Assembly (NCBI GenBank): GCA_026982255.1
Contig: JALSHL010000261.1
Coordinates: 1 to 11,065, forward strand
Direction: 5' to 3'
Source of the DNA: Paracoccaceae bacterium
Lineage (GTDB): Bacteria > Pseudomonadota > Alphaproteobacteria > Rhodobacterales > Rhodobacteraceae
DNA: 11,065 bases
Shown here: in pieces, positions 8,575-11,065 of the stretch
How the letters are laid out: every line of letters starts with the position of its first letter
Position numbering within the stretch: position 1 is the first letter of the stretch
Made by a program: the position numbers and the translations under genes
Notes under the pieces: model-generated
Seen by the model: only the letters and a program-made list of their open reading frames with translations
Database searches by the model: none
What the model was told of the DNA's origin: nothing

Positions 8575-9042
8575 CTAGCCGCCGTTTTCGGAAGGAACCG
8601 GAACGCTGGAATCCGTCACAAGGCCGATACTGCGGAACCCGCCCGCATTCAGCGCGCCCATCACCTGCATAACAGCCTCGTAGGGGATGGAACCATCGGC
8701 CCGCAGGAACACCTTGTCGTTCTGCCGCTCCGCGGCAATGGCACGCAATTTCGGGACCAGCGTATCCAGCGGCACTTCGGTCTCCTGCAACATCACCCGG
8801 CCATCGGCTGTCAGGGTAACGGTCAGCGGTTGTTCTTCCTCGGCCGGCAAGGCGCTGGCGGTGGCTTTCGGCAGTTCTACCGGCACGCCGGTTGTCAGCA
8901 GCGGCGCTGCGACCATGAAAATGATCAGCAACACCAGCATCACGTCCACAAACGGCGTAACGTTGATTTCCGACATCGGCTTGCGGCGGTTGCGCCGCCC
9001 GCTGCGTCTGCGCCCGCCGCGCTCTATGGTTCCGGCCCCCAT
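8575..9042 (-). CDS. tolR: Tol motor protein TolR (ExbD family)
   Basis: TolR forms, with TolQ, the inner-membrane proton channel that energises TolA. The 155-residue product starts with a basic cytoplasmic tail (about 10-22), then SEINVTPFVDVMLVLLIIFM, a single transmembrane helix (about 30-48) whose D33 is the conserved proton-carrying Asp (D23 in E. coli). A periplasmic ExbD/TolR fold follows, with VFLRADGSIPYEAVMQVM at 111-128. The start ATG at 9040-9042 lies only 1 nt after the tolQ stop (TGATATG) and has no clear Shine-Dalgarno site, so its translation is probably coupled to that of tolQ. A later in-frame Met (M23) would remove the basic tail and is less likely. Confidence 0.96.
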   Translation of the reverse strand: MGAGTIERGGRRRSGRRNRRKPMSEINVTPFVDVMLVLLIIFMVAAPLLTTGVPVELPKATASALPAEEEQPLTVTLTADGRVMLQETEVPLDTLVPKLRAIAAERQNDKVFLRADGSIPYEAVMQVMGALNAGGFRSIGLVTDSSVPVPSENGG

Positions 9043-9043
9043 A

Positions 9044-9748
9044 TCAGGCGTCCGGTCCGTCGATCTGGCGCGACAGGATCAGGCTGAACTCGTCGGCGAA
9101 ACTTTCCCACTCGCCGGAAAGCCTGTCGGCATCGCCGGACAGCTTGTTATAGAAAATCACCGCCGGAATAGCAGCCAGCAAGCCCATCGCGGTGGCCAGC
9201 AGGGCCTCGGCAATACCGGGGGCGACCACGGCGAGGTTGGTGCTTTGCATCGCGGCGATCTGCTCGAAAGAGCCTTTGATCCCCCAAACCGTCCCGAACA
9301 ACCCGACGAAGGGCGAGATCGACCCGACCGTTGCCAGAAACGTCAAGCCGCTGTTGAGCTGCTCCGCCGCCTTGTCCAGCGCCACGTTCATCGCCCGCTC
9401 GATCCGGGCCTGCGCGCCGGCCATCATCGCCCCGTCGGAGCGATGCGACTTGCGCCATTCCGACATGCCCGCCGCAAAAATCCTTTCCGAGGCCGAGCGC
9501 GGATTGGCGCTCAGGCGCTCATACAGCTGGTCGAGAGGCTGGCCGGACCAGAACGCATCCTCGAACATCCGCGTTTCCCGTTTTGCCGCGCGAAAAAGCC
9601 GGAACTTCGCGATGATCACCGCCCACGACCAGAAGGACGCGGCAACCAGCGACAACATCACGAGTTTGACAGTGAACGTCGCGCGCATGAATTGCGCCAG
9701 CAACGAAAAATCCAGATGCTGCGCTGCAGCGAGTGTCTCTGATTCCAT
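9044..9748 (-). CDS. tolQ: Tol motor protein TolQ (ExbB/MotA family)
   Basis: TolQ is the multi-spanning stator subunit of the Tol motor. The 234-residue product has three hydrophobic helices at about 27-47, 133-157 and 170-198. The second and third carry the family signatures SPFVGLFGTVWGI (145-157) and GIAEALLATAMGLLAAIPAV (178-197). T153 and T186 correspond to the channel threonines T145 and T178 of E. coli TolQ and keep the same spacing of 33 residues. The ATG at 9746-9748 has GGAGAG 8 nt upstream. It is the first gene after a 107-nt gap with a candidate promoter and is nearly joined to tolR. Confidence 0.97.
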   Translation of the reverse strand: MESETLAAAQHLDFSLLAQFMRATFTVKLVMLSLVAASFWSWAVIIAKFRLFRAAKRETRMFEDAFWSGQPLDQLYERLSANPRSASERIFAAGMSEWRKSHRSDGAMMAGAQARIERAMNVALDKAAEQLNSGLTFLATVGSISPFVGLFGTVWGIKGSFEQIAAMQSTNLAVVAPGIAEALLATAMGLLAAIPAVIFYNKLSGDADRLSGEWESFADEFSLILSRQIDGPDA

Positions 9749-9763
9749 GTTCTGCTCTCTCCG

Positions 9764-9780
9764 AACGAATTTGTTTCGTT
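9764..9780 (-). other. Small hairpin in the tolQ leader
   Basis: AACGAA (minus strand 9780-9775) and TTCGTT (9769-9764) can pair around a 5-nt loop. It lies just upstream of the tolQ ribosome-binding site, next to tandem copies of CGTTT on the plus strand (9777-9786). The stem is A/T-rich and only 6 bp, so it may have no function. Confidence 0.25.
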
Positions 9781-9804
9781 TCGTTTATGCCTGTAGTGCG
9801 GAAA

Positions 9805-9833
9805 ACCATAGCCCGTTTCACGAAGAGTTGCAA
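9805..9833 (-). promoter_or_regulatory. Candidate sigma-70 promoter for tolQRAB-pal
   Basis: On the minus strand TTGCAA (9833-9828) is followed after 17 nt by TATGGT (9810-9805), each matching four of six consensus bases at the ideal spacing. Transcription would begin near 9798, about 50 nt before the tolQ ATG. It is the best match in the ybgC-tolQ gap. ybgC read-through could also contribute, as in E. coli where ybgC is co-transcribed with tolQ. Confidence 0.5.
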
Positions 9834-9855
9834 AAACTCCGGCGTATCGGCAAGA

Positions 9856-10257
9856 TTACCCTTGCAAAAGCGCCAGTTTCTGGCGGATTTCTGCCGGATA
9901 GCGCGCCGGCCGCCCGTCCAGCCCCATGCAGGCGACGCGCACATCGGCGGTAAACACCACTTCGTCGCCGCGTTTGACGGTCTGGAACATCTGCATGGTG
10001 GCAGCCTTGAGCGCGGTGGTTTCCGTCTCGATGGTCAGCACATCGTCGAAGCGGGCTGGACGCAGGTATTCGATCTGCATCCCGCGCACCACGAACACCA
10101 CCCCGTCATCGTCCCGCATCGACAGCTGTTCGATCCCGACATCCCGCACGGCCTCGGAACGGGCGCGCTCGATATAGCGCAGGTAATTGGCGTAATAGAC
10201 GATACCGGCCATATCGGTATCTTCGTAATAGACGCGAAGGGTGAATGTGTGGGTCAT
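9856..10257 (-). CDS. ybgC: Acyl-CoA thioesterase YbgC (hotdog fold), Tol-Pal associated
   Basis: YbgC is a cytoplasmic hotdog-fold thioesterase that hydrolyses acyl-CoA esters and is encoded next to tol-pal genes in most proteobacteria. The 133-residue product begins with RVYYEDTDMAGIVYYANYL, the 4-hydroxybenzoyl-CoA thioesterase signature, in which D15 is the catalytic Asp (D18 in E. coli). It continues with YIERARSE (28-35) and the conserved IEYLRPARFDD (62-72). I chose the ATG at 10255-10257: it puts the signature at the family's usual position and has GGGGAG 4 nt upstream. The open frame extends further upstream to 10479, but that part overlaps the SulP gene and does not look like protein. 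It lies 20 nt after the SulP gene and is likely co-transcribed with it. Confidence 0.95.
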   Translation of the reverse strand: MTHTFTLRVYYEDTDMAGIVYYANYLRYIERARSEAVRDVGIEQLSMRDDDGVVFVVRGMQIEYLRPARFDDVLTIETETTALKAATMQMFQTVKRGDEVVFTADVRVACMGLDGRPARYPAEIRQKLALLQG

Positions 10258-10277
10258 GAGGCTCCCCGTTTGGCAGA

Positions 10278-11065
10278 TCAGCGCTTGGGCATGCGCCAGC
10301 GCAGCGGCGGCAGATCGCGTTTGCGCAATCTGAGGGCCAAGCCTATAGAAACCCCTACCCCGATGGCAACGGTCAGATCGACGAGAACCGTTAAAAGCAT
10401 CGTGACCAGCAGTAGCAGGCGGTCGGAATTGGGCGCGCGCCAGTAATCCCCCCATTTCTGCGGCTCGGTCATATTCCACGCGGTCAGAATCAGCAGCGCC
10501 GCCAGCGCCGGCATCGCCATATATCCGGCCAGCGGCGCCGCCAGCATCATCACCAGCAGGATCACCAGCGCATGCACCAGCCCCGCAACCGGCGTCTTGC
10601 CACCGGCCCGCACGTTGGTTGCCGTGCGTGCAATTGCTCCGGTGACCGGCATCCCGCCGAACAGGGACGAGGCAACATTACCGAAACCCTGCGCCATAAC
10701 TTCGGCGTTCGGGCGGTGCTTGCCACCGATCATCCGGTCCGCGACCAGCGCCGACAAAAGCGACTCGACCCCCGCAAGAAACGCAATGACAAAGGCCGAG
10801 GGCAGCAGCTCCTGCACCCTTTCCAGCGTCACCACAGGCAGTTGCGGCATGGGCAAGCGATCCGGCAAAGCGCCGAAACGCGAGGCAATCGTATCCACCG
10901 GCCAATCCGCCAGCACGGCAACGGCGGATCCGATGGCCACCGCTACAATCAGGCCGGGCAGCTTCGGCGCCAAACGCCGGAACAACACAATCAGAACCAT
11001 CGTCAGCAAACCGACAGCCAGCGCCGAACCGTTGAAACTGTCGCGTGCCGCCCAGAGCGCCGGAA
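10278..11065 (-). CDS. SulP-family inorganic anion transporter, C-terminal half, no STAS domain
   Basis: SulP proteins are inner-membrane anion carriers (sulfate, bicarbonate or dicarboxylates); the substrate cannot be told from sequence. The gene enters from the right edge: codons are open from 11061-11063 to the stop at 10278-10280, giving 261 visible residues. The SulP signature is clear: HRPNAEVMAQGFGN at 10718-10677, then FGGMPVTGAIARTATNVR and TPVAGLVHA. Several hydrophobic helices surround it. The protein ends about 15 residues after the last membrane helix (tail RKRDLPPLRWRMPKR), so the C-terminal STAS domain of roughly 100 residues found in most SulP carriers is missing, and only 20 nt remain before ybgC. 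The TTG near 11009 is internal, not the start, because the frame and a SulP-like sequence continue upstream of it. Confidence 0.92.
   Translation of the reverse strand, partial: PALWAARDSFNGSALAVGLLTMVLIVLFRRLAPKLPGLIVAVAIGSAVAVLADWPVDTIASRFGALPDRLPMPQLPVVTLERVQELLPSAFVIAFLAGVESLLSALVADRMIGGKHRPNAEVMAQGFGNVASSLFGGMPVTGAIARTATNVRAGGKTPVAGLVHALVILLVMMLAAPLAGYMAMPALAALLILTAWNMTEPQKWGDYWRAPNSDRLLLLVTMLLTVLVDLTVAIGVGVSIGLALRLRKRDLPPLRWRMPKR

Noticed and set aside
7172..8578. Open frame of 468 codons on the plus strand opposite tolB and tolA
   Set aside because: It spans two minus-strand genes and the gap between them and is composed mostly of Arg, Gly and His, with no motif; it is a shadow.
8687..9742. 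Open frame of 351 codons on the plus strand opposite tolR and tolQ
   Set aside because: It crosses two clearly identified genes and has no ribosome-binding site or family resemblance.
9823..9844. GAGTT/AACTC dyad with a T-run after ybgC as a terminator
   Set aside because: The stem is only 5 bp, the T-run lies in its loop rather than after it, and it overlaps the candidate tolQ -35 box.
10258..10479. N-terminal extension of ybgC to 10479
   Set aside because: The extra 74 codons overlap the SulP gene in another frame and lack family similarity, while the ATG at 10257 gives a normal-length YbgC with its own ribosome-binding site.
11007..11009. TTG as start of a short SulP protein
   Set aside because: The frame stays open to the right edge with SulP-like sequence, so the gene is simply cut by the window.

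Overview
The window is an ordinary, tightly packed chromosomal segment of an alphaproteobacterium, most probably from the Rhodobacterales (roseobacter/Rhodobacter group). The reasons are the high G+C content, the gene order sulP-ybgC-tolQ-tolR-tolA-tolB-pal-cpoB-tilS-ftsH, the proline- and acid-rich TolA, and the cysteine pair in the C-terminal part of Pal that is also found in Brucella Omp16. All ten complete or partial genes upstream of fhs, and fhs itself, lie on the minus strand, so the biological order runs from right to left.

Layout from right to left: the 3' half of a SulP-family anion transporter runs off the right edge (10278-11065) and ends without a STAS domain. The thioesterase ybgC follows 20 nt later. 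After a 107-nt gap with a plausible sigma-70 promoter come tolQ, tolR (1 nt after tolQ), tolA, tolB, pal and cpoB. These make up the Tol-Pal machine: TolQR is the proton-driven inner-membrane motor, TolA carries force across the periplasm, TolB and the lipoprotein Pal link to peptidoglycan and the outer membrane, and CpoB is a periplasmic TPR modulator. tilS (tRNA-Ile lysidine synthetase) follows 10 nt after cpoB. ftsH, the membrane AAA+ zinc protease, comes next, starts at GTG and is preceded by a 108-nt gap with a candidate heat-shock (RpoH-type) promoter. It ends in a textbook intrinsic terminator. Beyond a 165-nt leader with unexplained repeats and hairpins lies the 5' three quarters of fhs (formate-tetrahydrofolate ligase), cut by the left edge.

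Every gene has a recognised family and no broken gene, mobile element, tRNA, rRNA or CRISPR array was seen. No stretch longer than 165 nt lacks a gene. I did not find a new biological system. The points worth a second look are small: the fhs leader, the ftsH promoter, the hairpin after tolA, and the STAS-less SulP transporter next to ybgC.
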